Below, one piece after another: positions 26,344-34,750 of a stretch of DNA of 64,000 nucleotides. Origin of the DNA: Amycolatopsis granulosa. GTDB taxonomy: Bacteria > Actinomycetota > Actinomycetes > Mycobacteriales > Pseudonocardiaceae. The notes under the pieces were generated by a model. That model searched no databases and was not told where the DNA came from. It saw only the letters and a list, made by a program, of their open reading frames with translations. Positions within the stretch are counted from its first letter, which is position 1, and each line of letters opens with the position of its first letter. The translations under genes were made by a program, and so were the position numbers. The stretch spans positions 2,108,001 through 2,172,000 of the forward strand of contig NZ_JAANOV010000001.1 in the NCBI RefSeq assembly GCF_011758745.1, written 5' to 3'.

Positions 26344-26743
26344 CGATTCCCCTCCGCGCACCGGATCCCTCCGCCCGCGACGGCGCGTGTCCGCGCTGTG
26401 CCCGTCAGACCAACTGCTCCCCCGCGTCGCGGAGGGAGGTCCCGCAGCGTACCGGGCCATCGCTACCCGGCCCGAGGTGGTGCGGCTCGCTGACGGCTCG
26501 GCCCGGTCCGATCCGGAACGCCGGCGTCGGTCCACTGTGGGCGGCGCCCGCGTTGCGGGATCAGCGGAACCGCTTGCGGTGGCTCACGCAGCAGGTTCCG
26601 CTAACCACACCGGAATGCAGGGCACCCTTCGGCGCACGACCCAGCGGTGGGTCGGCGGCGGTCTCGCACGACATCAGCACCGGGTTATGGTGTGCTGGTC
26701 CCCTTCCACACAACGGGATTCTGGTACGGAAAGGTGGGCCCGG
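26344..26743. other. 400-base intergenic region between ubiA-like and iclR-like genes
   Basis: Divergent promoters for the prenyltransferase and the IclR regulator must lie here. I see one clear dyad (26563-26602) and no convincing gene. A short frame continuing upstream of the IclR start has no family similarity. Confidence 0.5.
26563..26602. promoter_or_regulatory. Inverted repeat upstream of IclR gene
   Basis: Perfect 9-bp arms AGCGGAACC and GGTTCCGCT, with an inner TGCG/CGCA pair, centred about 160 bases before the IclR start. It could be an IclR-type operator or an RNA hairpin. There is no flanking T-run to suggest a terminator. Confidence 0.45.
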
Positions 26744-27502
26744 ATGGACAAACCGTTCAAGGCGCCCCCGCCGTACGCTGTCGCCAGCGTCGACAACGCC
26801 CTGCGGATCGCGGCGATGTTGCAGCTCGAAGGACCGCTGACGGTCACCGAGGTCGCCGAACGGATCGGCGTCGCGGCCTCGACCGCGCACCGGCTGCTCG
26901 CGATGCTCGTGTACCGCGATTTCGCGGTACAGGACGCCAACCGGGCCTACCGGGTCGGCCCGGTGCTGGAGCTGGCCGCCCATTCGCAGTCCGCCGCGTC
27001 GCGGCTGCGCGCGGCCGCGCTGCCGCATCTGCGCCGGCTGGTCGACCTGCTCGACGAGTCCGCGAACCTGACCGTCCGCACCGGGGCCAAGGCGCGCTTC
27101 ATCGCGAGCGTGGAGTGTGCGCAGGCGTTGCGCGTGGGCTCTCGCGAAGGGATGGTTTTCCCGGTCCACGAGACCACGGGTGGCCTGCTGCTGCTCGCCG
27201 AACTGCCACCCGAACAGGTGGAGGAACTGTACGCGGTGAACGAGCCCGCCGACCGGCCGGACCTGGCCGCGCTGCGGGCGGACCTGGCACGTGTCCGCCG
27301 CAGCGGCTTCGCGCTCAACCAGGGCCGGTCCGAACGGGGAGTGGTCGCCGTCGGAGTCCCGGTGCACGGGGCGGACGGCGCGGTCGTCGCGGGACTGTCG
27401 GTGTCGATGCCGAGTGTGCGGTACCGCAAGGACCAGCTGCCGTTGCTGGTGGCGACGCTGCGTGCCACTGCGGACGCGCTGGAGGCGGACCTGCGCGGCT
27501 AG
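26744..27502 (+). CDS. IclR family regulator
   Basis: A 252-residue IclR-type regulator: N-terminal winged helix (LTVTEVAERIGVAASTAHRLLAML) and C-terminal effector domain ending in the family segment GVVAVGVPVHGADGAVVAGLSVS. ATG 26744 begins at the first conserved residue. Neighbouring genes encode aromatic-ring catabolism, a common target for this family. Its stop shares the CTAG with the stop of the convergent TetR gene. Confidence 0.88.
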   Translation: MDKPFKAPPPYAVASVDNALRIAAMLQLEGPLTVTEVAERIGVAASTAHRLLAMLVYRDFAVQDANRAYRVGPVLELAAHSQSAASRLRAAALPHLRRLVDLLDESANLTVRTGAKARFIASVECAQALRVGSREGMVFPVHETTGGLLLLAELPPEQVEELYAVNEPADRPDLAALRADLARVRRSGFALNQGRSERGVVAVGVPVHGADGAVVAGLSVSMPSVRYRKDQLPLLVATLRATADALEADLRG

Positions 27503-28149
27503 CGCGCGGCGATGACGCGCTCGGCGATGGCGACCATGGCTTCGGTGAGCAATGCCATCTGGTCGCGCATGGAACGTCCGGGCTCCGCCTGCCAGGCGAC
27601 GAAGGCGCCGTCGAACCCGGCGATGCCGAAGTAGTCCAGCGCCTCGCCCACCGCGTCGGCGACCTCCGGTCCCAGGCAGGCCCACGACTGGCGGATCATC
27701 CGCCGCATGTGCCGGCGGCCGTCGGTGCGGACGCGCTGGATGATGTCCTTCACCTCGATGTCCTCGACCGCTTCGGCGCTCATCAGCAGGATCAGGTGCA
27801 GCCGCAGGAAGTCGGGCTTCGCGACGAAGACCTCACCGGTGCGCTGGAGGAACCACCCGAGCAGTTCGGCCGGCGGCAGGTCGGCGGGCGGATCGGCCTG
27901 CGCCTCACGCAGGTGCCGGAAGAACTCGTACGCCCCGCGCTCCATGACGGCCGACAACAGGCCGCCCTTGGACCGGAAGTGGTGGTAGATCGCGCTCTTC
28001 GGCAGGCCGGTTTCGGTGCTCAGCACCGACATCGTCGTGGCGGAGTAACCGCGTTCGGCCATGATCCGCGACGCCGCGTCGAGGATCTCCTCCCGGGAAC
28101 GCCGTCCCCGCCGGTTCCCGGCCCGCGCTGTGTCCACAGCGAGCAGCAT
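27499..28149 (-). CDS. TetR family regulator
   Basis: A 216-residue TetR regulator. The helix-turn-helix is MSVLSTETGLPKSAIYHHFRSKGGLL around residues 40-65. An upstream ATG at 28161 is also possible. It is divergent from the flavin hydroxylase gene with about 110 bases between, so it is probably the local repressor of the meta-cleavage operon. The ligand is likely a pathway intermediate, by analogy with other such clusters. Confidence 0.85.
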   Translation of the reverse strand: MLLAVDTARAGNRRGRRSREEILDAASRIMAERGYSATTMSVLSTETGLPKSAIYHHFRSKGGLLSAVMERGAYEFFRHLREAQADPPADLPPAELLGWFLQRTGEVFVAKPDFLRLHLILLMSAEAVEDIEVKDIIQRVRTDGRRHMRRMIRQSWACLGPEVADAVGEALDYFGIAGFDGAFVAWQAEPGRSMRDQMALLTEAMVAIAERVIAAR

Positions 28150-28192
28150 AAGGCCACGCATTTTCTGCGCACCGGAATCTCCGGCTCGGCCC

Positions 28193-28221
28193 TTGACGGA
28201 TCCCGGGGTGAATGTGATGGT
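28193..28221 (+). promoter_or_regulatory. Candidate promoter for the meta-cleavage operon
   Basis: TTGACG at 28193-28198 with a weak -10 (GATGGT at 28216-28221, 17-base spacer), about 50 bases before the flavin hydroxylase start. The -10 match is poor, so activation or a shifted element is possible. Confidence 0.4.
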
Positions 28222-28269
28222 AACCACTAATGAACCGAACGACCGGTACAAAAGTGTGCGGAGCCTGCG

Positions 28270-29880
28270 ATGACTGAGCACTACGACGCCGACGTCGCTC
28301 TCGTCGGCTACGGCCCCACGGGCCTGACCGCGGCGCTGACCCTGGCCGGCAAGGGCGCGCGGGTCGTCGCGTTCGAGCGGGACCCGGACATCTATCCCCG
28401 GGCGCGGGCGGTGACGATCAACGACTGGACGATGCGGATCCTCCAGGACCTCGGCGTGGACGACCGCGTCGAGCGCGTGGTCGAGCCGCAGCGAGCACTG
28501 CGCTGGGTGACCTACGACGGCCACGAGGTGATGCGGGTCGAGCATCCACCGAGCACGCTCGGCACCCGCGGGAGCAAACCGCGGTTCTACAACATCTACC
28601 AGCCGGCTCTGGAGGCCGAGCTGCGCCGCTGCGCCGACGAGCGGGACAACCTCACCGTGCGCTTCGGGGCCGAGGTCGTCGCCGTCGAGCAGGACGCCGA
28701 CGGCGTGACCGTCACCGCGCGCGATCGCGTCACCGGGGAGGAGACCACCGTCCGCACCCGGTACGCGATCGCGGCCGACGGCGGCTCGTCCCCGGTGCGC
28801 AAGCTGTGCGGGATCCCGATGCACGGCGACACGGGCGACACGCTGTGGATCGTCATCGACTGCCGGGTCAAGCGCTGGTGGCCGGATCGCGATTTCCTCA
28901 CGTTCTGGACCGACCGCGAACGCCCGGTCGTCGACATCGCGTTGTCGGCGGGCAACCACCGCTGGGAAATCCCACTCAAACCCACCGAAACCGAGGCGGA
29001 CTTCCCGACGGACGCCGAGGTGTGGCCGCTGCTGCGCGCGCTGGGCGTGACCGCGGACGACGTCGAGATCCATCAGTACGCGTTCTACCGGCACCACGTG
29101 CGGATGGCCGGAACCTACCGCCAGGGCCGGATCTTCCTCGCCGGCGACGCGGCCCACCTGATGCCGCCGTGGGCGGGCGCCGGCATGCAGACCGGGATGC
29201 GTGACGCGTACGACCTCGGCTGGAAGATCGCCGGGGTCGTCCGCGGCCAGCTCGGCGAGGACTGGCTCGACACCTACGAACCGGAGCGCCGTCCCTCGGC
29301 CGAGTTCTACACCCGGATCGCGGTCGCGCTGGGCCGGGTGATCAAGCAGGAGGCGACCCCGGCGGAGATCGAAGCGATGAACGCTGTGCCGCCGAACCTG
29401 GTCACGCCCTGGGAACCGCCGTTGAACGCCCCGCCGACGCTCGCCGACGGATGGCTGCGCGGCGAGCCCGGGGACGCCTCCGTCGTCGGCCGGTACCTCC
29501 CGCAGCCGCTCGCCTGCGACGCCGTCGGCCGGATGGAGCGGCTGGATGCGTTGCTGCCCGGCGGTTTCGTCCTCCTCGGCAACGACGTCGACCCGGCAAC
29601 CCTGCTGACCCCCGGGGAAAAGGCGGGCTGGGACGCGCTCGGCGCGTCCTACATCGCGGTCCGGCCGCGGACCGCCTACACCCGCGCAGCCACCGACCTC
29701 GTCGACCTCGAGGACTCGTTGCTGCCGTGGCTCGACCGGTACGGCGTCCAGGCGATCGCCGTGCGTCCCGACAAGTTCGTCGCGGCGGCCGACAAGACCG
29801 GCCTCGCCGCGCCGGACCGCCCATCCGCCACCGCATCCGACCGAGCGGCCGCGCCGCACCGAAAGGAAGAAATCCGATGA
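28270..29880 (+). CDS. FAD-dependent aromatic hydroxylase (MhpA-like)
   Basis: A 536-residue class A flavoprotein monooxygenase. It has the FAD loop VALVGYGPTGLTAALTLA near residue 10, the DG motif (AIAADGGSSPVRK) and the GD motif FLAGDAAHLMPPW. It resembles 3-(3-hydroxyphenyl)propionate hydroxylases, which place a second hydroxyl on a phenol using NADH and O2. It heads an operon with an extradiol dioxygenase and a C-C hydrolase, which fits production of a catechol for meta-cleavage. The exact phenol is not known. Its stop overlaps the next ATG by four bases. Confidence 0.87.
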   Translation: MTEHYDADVALVGYGPTGLTAALTLAGKGARVVAFERDPDIYPRARAVTINDWTMRILQDLGVDDRVERVVEPQRALRWVTYDGHEVMRVEHPPSTLGTRGSKPRFYNIYQPALEAELRRCADERDNLTVRFGAEVVAVEQDADGVTVTARDRVTGEETTVRTRYAIAADGGSSPVRKLCGIPMHGDTGDTLWIVIDCRVKRWWPDRDFLTFWTDRERPVVDIALSAGNHRWEIPLKPTETEADFPTDAEVWPLLRALGVTADDVEIHQYAFYRHHVRMAGTYRQGRIFLAGDAAHLMPPWAGAGMQTGMRDAYDLGWKIAGVVRGQLGEDWLDTYEPERRPSAEFYTRIAVALGRVIKQEATPAEIEAMNAVPPNLVTPWEPPLNAPPTLADGWLRGEPGDASVVGRYLPQPLACDAVGRMERLDALLPGGFVLLGNDVDPATLLTPGEKAGWDALGASYIAVRPRTAYTRAATDLVDLEDSLLPWLDRYGVQAIAVRPDKFVAAADKTGLAAPDRPSATASDRAAAPHRKEEIR

Positions 29881-30806
29881 CCGGAGTGAAGGAACTCGCC
29901 TACGTCGTCTACGAGGTCCGCGACCTCGCCGAATGGGAACGCTTCGCGGTGTCCCTGCTCGGCATGCAGCTGGGCGGGAAGACCGCCGACGGCTTCACCT
30001 TGCGCACCGACGACAAGGCGCACCGCTGGATCCTCACCGAAGGGCCCGCCGACGACCTGGTCCGCAGCGGCTACGAGGTGGCGTCGGCCGCGGAGCTCGA
30101 CGCCCTGGTCGCGCGGCTGCGTGACGCCGGGGTCGAGACCGTGGAAGGCGACGCCGAGCTGGCCGCGGCGCGGAAGGTCGAGCGGATCGTGCTCGTGACC
30201 GACCCGCTGGGCAACGAACTCGAACTGGTCACCGGCCTGGCCGACGCCGCGACACCGTTCCACAGCGAGGTGCTGCTCGGCGGTTTCGTCACCGGAGCCG
30301 GCGGCGCGGGACACCAGGTGCTGCTGTCCAAAGGTGTCCCGCGCGAAACTTACCTGGCCTTCTACGAGGGGTTGCTCGGCTTCAAGCTCAGCGACATCAT
30401 CGTCGAGGAGCTCGCGCCCGGCATCGTCGCCGATCTGGCGTTCCTGCACTGCAATCCGCGCCACCACACGGTCGCGTTCGGGGACATGCCGCACCCGAAG
30501 CGGACACACCACTTCATGATCGAGGTCACCGACATCCGCGACGTCGGCCTGGCCTACGACCGGTGCCTCGACGCGAAGCAGCCGTTCGAGATGACCCTCG
30601 GGATGCACCCGAACGACCACATGTTCAGCTTCTACGTCCGCACGCCGTCCGGCTTCTCCGTCGAGTACGGCTGGGGCGGTCTGCTGATCGACGACGAGAC
30701 CTGGGAGGTGCGCACGCTCGACCAGCTGCACTGGTGGGGCCACCGCGCCCCGGAGGTGGTTTCGGAGCTGCTCGGCGCGGCCGTCGTCGCCGGAGGTGAG
30801 CGCTGA
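29877..30806 (+). CDS. Extradiol (meta-cleavage) dioxygenase, VOC type
   Basis: A 309-residue two-domain type I extradiol dioxygenase (BphC/HsaC relatives). The C-terminal domain has the iron ligands: His in GAGHQVLL, His in RTHHFMIEV and Glu in FSVEYGWGG. It opens a catechol next to one hydroxyl using Fe(II) and O2. The start overlaps the hydroxylase stop (ATGA), and the stop overlaps the hydrolase start (TGATG), so translation is coupled across three pathway steps. Product specificity, such as biphenyl, steroid or phenylpropionate catechol, is undetermined. Confidence 0.88.
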   Translation: MTGVKELAYVVYEVRDLAEWERFAVSLLGMQLGGKTADGFTLRTDDKAHRWILTEGPADDLVRSGYEVASAAELDALVARLRDAGVETVEGDAELAAARKVERIVLVTDPLGNELELVTGLADAATPFHSEVLLGGFVTGAGGAGHQVLLSKGVPRETYLAFYEGLLGFKLSDIIVEELAPGIVADLAFLHCNPRHHTVAFGDMPHPKRTHHFMIEVTDIRDVGLAYDRCLDAKQPFEMTLGMHPNDHMFSFYVRTPSGFSVEYGWGGLLIDDETWEVRTLDQLHWWGHRAPEVVSELLGAAVVAGGER

Positions 30807-31630
30807 TGGCTTCCCGGTACGTGCGGACGCGGGACTGGAAGATCCACTACCACGAAGCCGGCGAGGGGCACCCGCTCGTCCTGCTGCACGGCGGCGGCCC
30901 CGGCGCGACCGGCTGGAGCAACTACGCGCCGAACATCGGCGAGCTGTCGCGGCGGTTCCGGGTGATCGCCCCGGACATGCCGGGCTGGGGCGACTCCGAC
31001 GCAGCGGACTTCAGCACGCTCGATCACGTCGAAGCCGCGTGCCAGTTCCTGGACGCACTCGGCATCGAGCAGGCCGCGTTCGTCGGCAACTCGATGGGCG
31101 GGCACACCTCGTTGCGGCTTGCCGTCGAGCGTCCCGAGCGCGTCTCGCACCTCATCACGATGGGGCCGCCGATCCAGATGAAGCCGTTCCTGTTCGGCGC
31201 GGGCGGCGGGCCGACCGAGGGCCTGAAGATCATGTTGGAGACGTACTCCGACGCGTCGCCGGAGGGCATGCGCCGACTGGTCGAAATCATGGTCTACGAC
31301 AAGGCCCGGTTCGCGACGCCCGAGCTGTGCCAGGAGCGTTCGGACGCGGCACTCGCGCGGCCCGAGCACCTGCGCGCCGTCGCCGCCGCCGCGCCGAAGG
31401 CGCCGATCCCGATCTGGCTCGATCTCGCGGCGGTTTCCCGGATCACCGCGCCGTCGCTGCTGATCCACGGCCGCGACGACCGCGTGGTGTCGTTCGAATC
31501 GACGCTGTTCCTGGCGGCGAACATCCCGGACTCGCGGGCGGTCCTGATCAACCGGTGCGGGCACTGGGCCCAGCTGGAACACGCGGACGAGTTCAACCGC
31601 CTGGTGGCGGATTTCGTCCTGCACCACTGA
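30806..31630 (+). CDS. Meta-cleavage product C-C hydrolase (MhpC/BphD-like)
   Basis: A 274-residue alpha/beta hydrolase. It has the oxyanion loop LLHGGGPGATGWSNY, the nucleophile elbow GNSMGGHTS, an acid in HGRDDRVV and the catalytic His in RCGHWAQLEH. GGGPGA plus GNSMGG is the pattern of enzymes that split 2-hydroxy-6-oxo-dienoates formed by extradiol cleavage. It directly follows the dioxygenase with a one-base overlap. Confidence 0.9.
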   Translation: MASRYVRTRDWKIHYHEAGEGHPLVLLHGGGPGATGWSNYAPNIGELSRRFRVIAPDMPGWGDSDAADFSTLDHVEAACQFLDALGIEQAAFVGNSMGGHTSLRLAVERPERVSHLITMGPPIQMKPFLFGAGGGPTEGLKIMLETYSDASPEGMRRLVEIMVYDKARFATPELCQERSDAALARPEHLRAVAAAAPKAPIPIWLDLAAVSRITAPSLLIHGRDDRVVSFESTLFLAANIPDSRAVLINRCGHWAQLEHADEFNRLVADFVLHH

Positions 31631-31678
31631 AACCACCGCGCCCGGCTGGGCCGGCCGCTTTCGATCGTGGAGGATCAC

Positions 31679-32809
31679 ATGTGCATGTCGGGTCACGCCG
31701 GCGAGGACGCGGGTGAACGCGGCACACTCGGCCGGCGCGGGCTGCTGACGGCGCTGGGCGGCGCGGGCCTCGCCCTGGGGCTGGCGGCCGCGAGCGGCGG
31801 ACCGCTCGCGGCCGCCGCGCCGTCGGGTCCGGCCCCGCGAAAAGGGCACCTCGAGGTGGTGCTGCTCGGAACCCAGGCCGGACCCCCGCCGAAACCGGAC
31901 CGCGCCGGCATTTCCACCGCCTTGCTGGTGGACGGCAGCATCTACCTGATCGACTGCGGGCGCTCCTCGCTGACCCAGTTCATGCGGGCCGGTCTCGACC
32001 TCACCGCGATCCGGTCGATCTTCCTGACCCACCTGCACATCGACCACATCGCCGACTACTACAACTACGTCGCGCTGGGCGGCGCGCCGGTCAGTGGCGG
32101 ACTCGGCAGCACCGGTCCGGTCGGCGTGTACGGGCCCGGTTCCGCGGGCGGGCTGCCGCCCAAGTTCGGCGGCGGTACCGCGCCGGTGGTGTCGCCGCCG
32201 GATCCGGTCCCCGGCACCCGCGCGCTGACCCAGCAGTGGACGAACGCCGTCGCCTACTCCAGCAACCTGTTCATCCGTGACTCCGGTATCACCGATCCGA
32301 CCACCCTGCTCGACGTCCACGAGATCGCGCTGCCCGACGTGGGCGCGAGCTTCACCAACACCGCCCCGGCGATGCGGCCGTTCCCGGTGATGAGCGACGA
32401 CAAGGTGACAGTCACCGCCGTCCTGGTGCCACACGGGCCGGTGTTCCCCTCGTTCGCGTTCCGCTTCGACACCGCCTACGGATCGGTCACGTTCTCCGGC
32501 GACACCACCCGCAGCCCCAACCTCCTCGCCCTCGCCGGGAACACCGACCTGCTCGTGCACGAAGCGATCAACCTGGAAGGCGCCCAGCTCCCGCCCGCGC
32601 TGCGCAACCACATGCTGGAGTCGCACGTCGAGGTCCAGTCGGTGGGCTCGATCGCCGAGGCGGCGCACGCCAACCGGCTCGTCCTCAGCCACCTGGTCGA
32701 CTTCGCGCACGATTCGATCGACGTGCCCCGGTGGCGGCGCTGGGCGCAGAACGGCTACACCGGCCCGGTCGTGGTCGGCACCGACCTGCAGCGGATCGGC
32801 GTCGCGTGA
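31679..32809 (+). CDS. Exported metallo-beta-lactamase-fold hydrolase
   Basis: A 376-residue protein with a Tat-like signal (RRGLLTALGGAGLAL, then an Ala-rich cleavage zone near residue 45). The metal motif is THLHIDHIADY, followed by a long Gly/Pro insertion and FSGDTTRSPN. It resembles arylsulfatase/RNase Z-like MBL hydrolases with one extended metal site. ATG 31679 follows GGAGG. It is the fourth gene of the meta-cleavage operon; whether it acts on an ester or lactone precursor outside the membrane is a guess. Confidence 0.78.
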   Translation: MCMSGHAGEDAGERGTLGRRGLLTALGGAGLALGLAAASGGPLAAAAPSGPAPRKGHLEVVLLGTQAGPPPKPDRAGISTALLVDGSIYLIDCGRSSLTQFMRAGLDLTAIRSIFLTHLHIDHIADYYNYVALGGAPVSGGLGSTGPVGVYGPGSAGGLPPKFGGGTAPVVSPPDPVPGTRALTQQWTNAVAYSSNLFIRDSGITDPTTLLDVHEIALPDVGASFTNTAPAMRPFPVMSDDKVTVTAVLVPHGPVFPSFAFRFDTAYGSVTFSGDTTRSPNLLALAGNTDLLVHEAINLEGAQLPPALRNHMLESHVEVQSVGSIAEAAHANRLVLSHLVDFAHDSIDVPRWRRWAQNGYTGPVVVGTDLQRIGVA

Positions 32810-32878
32810 CCCGGCGCCGCCGGCGGGTTCCTGCCGGCAGGGCTCGGTGACACCGTCCACCTGGGACAGGGTCCCGGG

Positions 32879-32904
32879 CCGGGCTGCTGACGGGTCCAGC
32901 CCGG
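32879..32904. terminator. Hairpin between convergent genes
   Basis: CCGGGCTG and its complement CAGCCCGG with a 10-base loop, in the gap between the convergent MBL-fold and carboxymuconolactone decarboxylase-like genes. It could end transcription in both directions. Confidence 0.5.
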
Positions 32905-32908
32905 GGCC

Positions 32909-33325
32909 TCACCTCTCGTCGCGGTACACCGGCAGCAGGCCGCGTTCGCCGAACACCTTCTTCGCCACGAAGGTCGCGTTCACCGCCTTCGGGAAACCGC
33001 AGTACACCGATGAGTGCAGCAGCGCCTCCACGATCTCCACCGGCGTCAACCCCACGTTCAGCGAAGCGTTGATGTGCACGTCCAACTGCGCCTCACAGCC
33101 GCCCAGCGCGGTCAGCATGCCCAGCGTGACCAGCTGGCGGTCCCGCGGCGACAGGTTCTGTCGCGAATAGACTTCCCCGAATCCCCACGCCACCACCTGG
33201 TGACCCAGCTCCGGCGAGATCTCGGCGAGCGAGTCGATAACCCGCCGGCCTGCCTGGCCATCCACCTCGTTCAGCACCTTCATGCCGCGCTCGAATCGGT
33301 CCTGCCGGGTCTCTGCATTCGTCAT
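32909..33325 (-). CDS. Carboxymuconolactone decarboxylase/AhpD-family protein
   Basis: A 138-residue helical protein of the CMD family. The core is LSPRDRQLVTLGMLTALGGCEAQLDVHINASLNVG, with conserved Cys in GGCEAQ and His in DVHI. CMD proteins decarboxylate 4-carboxymuconolactone in the protocatechuate path or act as AhpD-type peroxidase partners; the second needs CxxC, absent here. Position beside an aromatic cluster favours a catabolic role. A perfect 18-bp palindrome lies just upstream. Confidence 0.82.
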   Translation of the reverse strand: MTNAETRQDRFERGMKVLNEVDGQAGRRVIDSLAEISPELGHQVVAWGFGEVYSRQNLSPRDRQLVTLGMLTALGGCEAQLDVHINASLNVGLTPVEIVEALLHSSVYCGFPKAVNATFVAKKVFGERGLLPVYRDER

Positions 33326-33341
33326 GCCGCGGACGCTAGGA

Positions 33342-33359
33342 GCTGGAGCGCGCTCCAGC
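33342..33359. promoter_or_regulatory. 18-bp perfect palindrome upstream of CMD gene
   Basis: GCTGGAGCGCGCTCCAGC, centred 25 bases before the start codon of the CMD-family gene. Size and position suit a TetR- or MarR-type dimer. The regulator is not identified. Confidence 0.6.
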
Positions 33360-33486
33360 GCAACACCGGGAGTCGTGTCCGTTCCCCCACAGGCCGACCT
33401 CGTCCGAGGCCGGTGCGGCGAAGGTTCACCCGTGGCCGTCTTCGGTGAGCTCGTGCCGCAGCACCGTGCAGCGGCATTGCCGCCCG

Positions 33487-34743
33487 CTACCGGTAAGCCC
33501 GCACCCGCATGCGGATCCGGGGTGAGGGGGCCATGGTGTGCGCGCGCAGTTGCTCGACGGGCCCGCGGTGTTCGACCAGCTGGAGGTCGAGACGGCGGAG
33601 GACCCGGGCGAGGATCTCCCGGACCTCGAGCTGGCCGAGTTGCGCGCCCGGGCAGTGGCGGGTTCCGCCGCCGAACGGGAAGAACTGGGTGATGGGCCTG
33701 CGGTACGCCGTGCCGTCGCGGTCGAGGAAGCGGTCCGGGTTGAAGCGGCGTGGGTTTTCGAACGTGGCCGGTGAGCGGTGTGCGATGTAGATCTGCGGCA
33801 TGACGACCGTGCCCGCGCGGAACCGGCGGTCACCCAGGTCGCAGTCCGTGGCGAGTTTACGGGTGCCGGCGGCCGGAACGGGCGGTGTCAAGCGCAGGGT
33901 CTCGGACACGACGGCGTCCAGCAGCGGACTGCCGTCGTGGCCGGGCTCGTCAGCGCGGGTACGGTCGAGTTCGGCTCGTACCCTGTCGCCGATCTCGGGA
34001 TGGCGGTGCAGCCAGTAAAGGGCCCACGCGGCGGTCGAGGCGGTGGTTTCGTGGCCCGCGAACAACAGGGTCACCACCTGGTCGCGCAACTCGTCATCGT
34101 CCATGCCCGCGACCGGGCTGTCGTGTGCGAGCAGGTGCGCGGACAGGGTGCGGGGGTCGCGCCGTGCGGCGCGGGCCTGTTCCACGAGCAAGCGGTCGAG
34201 CTCAGGTCCTGCGGTGGGGAGACCGCCCCGGAGGTGTCGGTAGGCGAGGGTGCGCGGGCGTGAGCCAATGGCGCGGGTCATCCAGCGGGCGAACGGCCGG
34301 AGGAAACTGGTGTCGTCCATGCCGAAGACGAACGCCCCCATCACGCGGAGCGCCAGCGCCCGGGTCCAGTCCGCGAGGGAGAACTTGGTGCCGGGGGTCA
34401 GGTCGTCGATGAAGGAGTCGACGATGCCGGCGATCATGCCCCGGTAAGTGTGCAACTGCCGGACCAGCGGGACACTGAGCGCCGCGCGGTAGTCGCGGTG
34501 CCGCTGCCCGTCCGCCCAGATCAGCGAGTGCTCGCCCAGGACGGGGCGGAACGTGCGACTGCCCGGGTGGGCCAGTGTCCGATCGGCATGCCAGATCCCG
34601 CCGATCACCTCCGGATTCCAGACCAGAACCCGAGGTTCCGACGTGTTGCCGAGCTCGAGCAGTCCGTCGCGGGTGCCGGCAGCGTGGCTGTTGAAGAACT
34701 GCAGGGGCCGCAGCAACAGGGCGAGTTCCGCTGGCGTCATCAC
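33487..34743 (-). CDS. Cytochrome P450
   Basis: A 418-residue soluble bacterial P450. The I-helix is LLFAGHETTASTAAW with the acid-threonine pair; the ExxR is SETLRL; the haem loop is FPFGGGTRHCPGAQ with the cysteine ligand near residue 374. It would hydroxylate or epoxidise an unknown substrate and needs a ferredoxin and reductase, none of which is adjacent. It is the last gene of a four-gene run, seven bases after the membrane protein gene. Confidence 0.92.
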   Translation of the reverse strand: MMTPAELALLLRPLQFFNSHAAGTRDGLLELGNTSEPRVLVWNPEVIGGIWHADRTLAHPGSRTFRPVLGEHSLIWADGQRHRDYRAALSVPLVRQLHTYRGMIAGIVDSFIDDLTPGTKFSLADWTRALALRVMGAFVFGMDDTSFLRPFARWMTRAIGSRPRTLAYRHLRGGLPTAGPELDRLLVEQARAARRDPRTLSAHLLAHDSPVAGMDDDELRDQVVTLLFAGHETTASTAAWALYWLHRHPEIGDRVRAELDRTRADEPGHDGSPLLDAVVSETLRLTPPVPAAGTRKLATDCDLGDRRFRAGTVVMPQIYIAHRSPATFENPRRFNPDRFLDRDGTAYRRPITQFFPFGGGTRHCPGAQLGQLEVREILARVLRRLDLQLVEHRGPVEQLRAHTMAPSPRIRMRVRAYR

Positions 34744-34750
34744 ATCTCCC

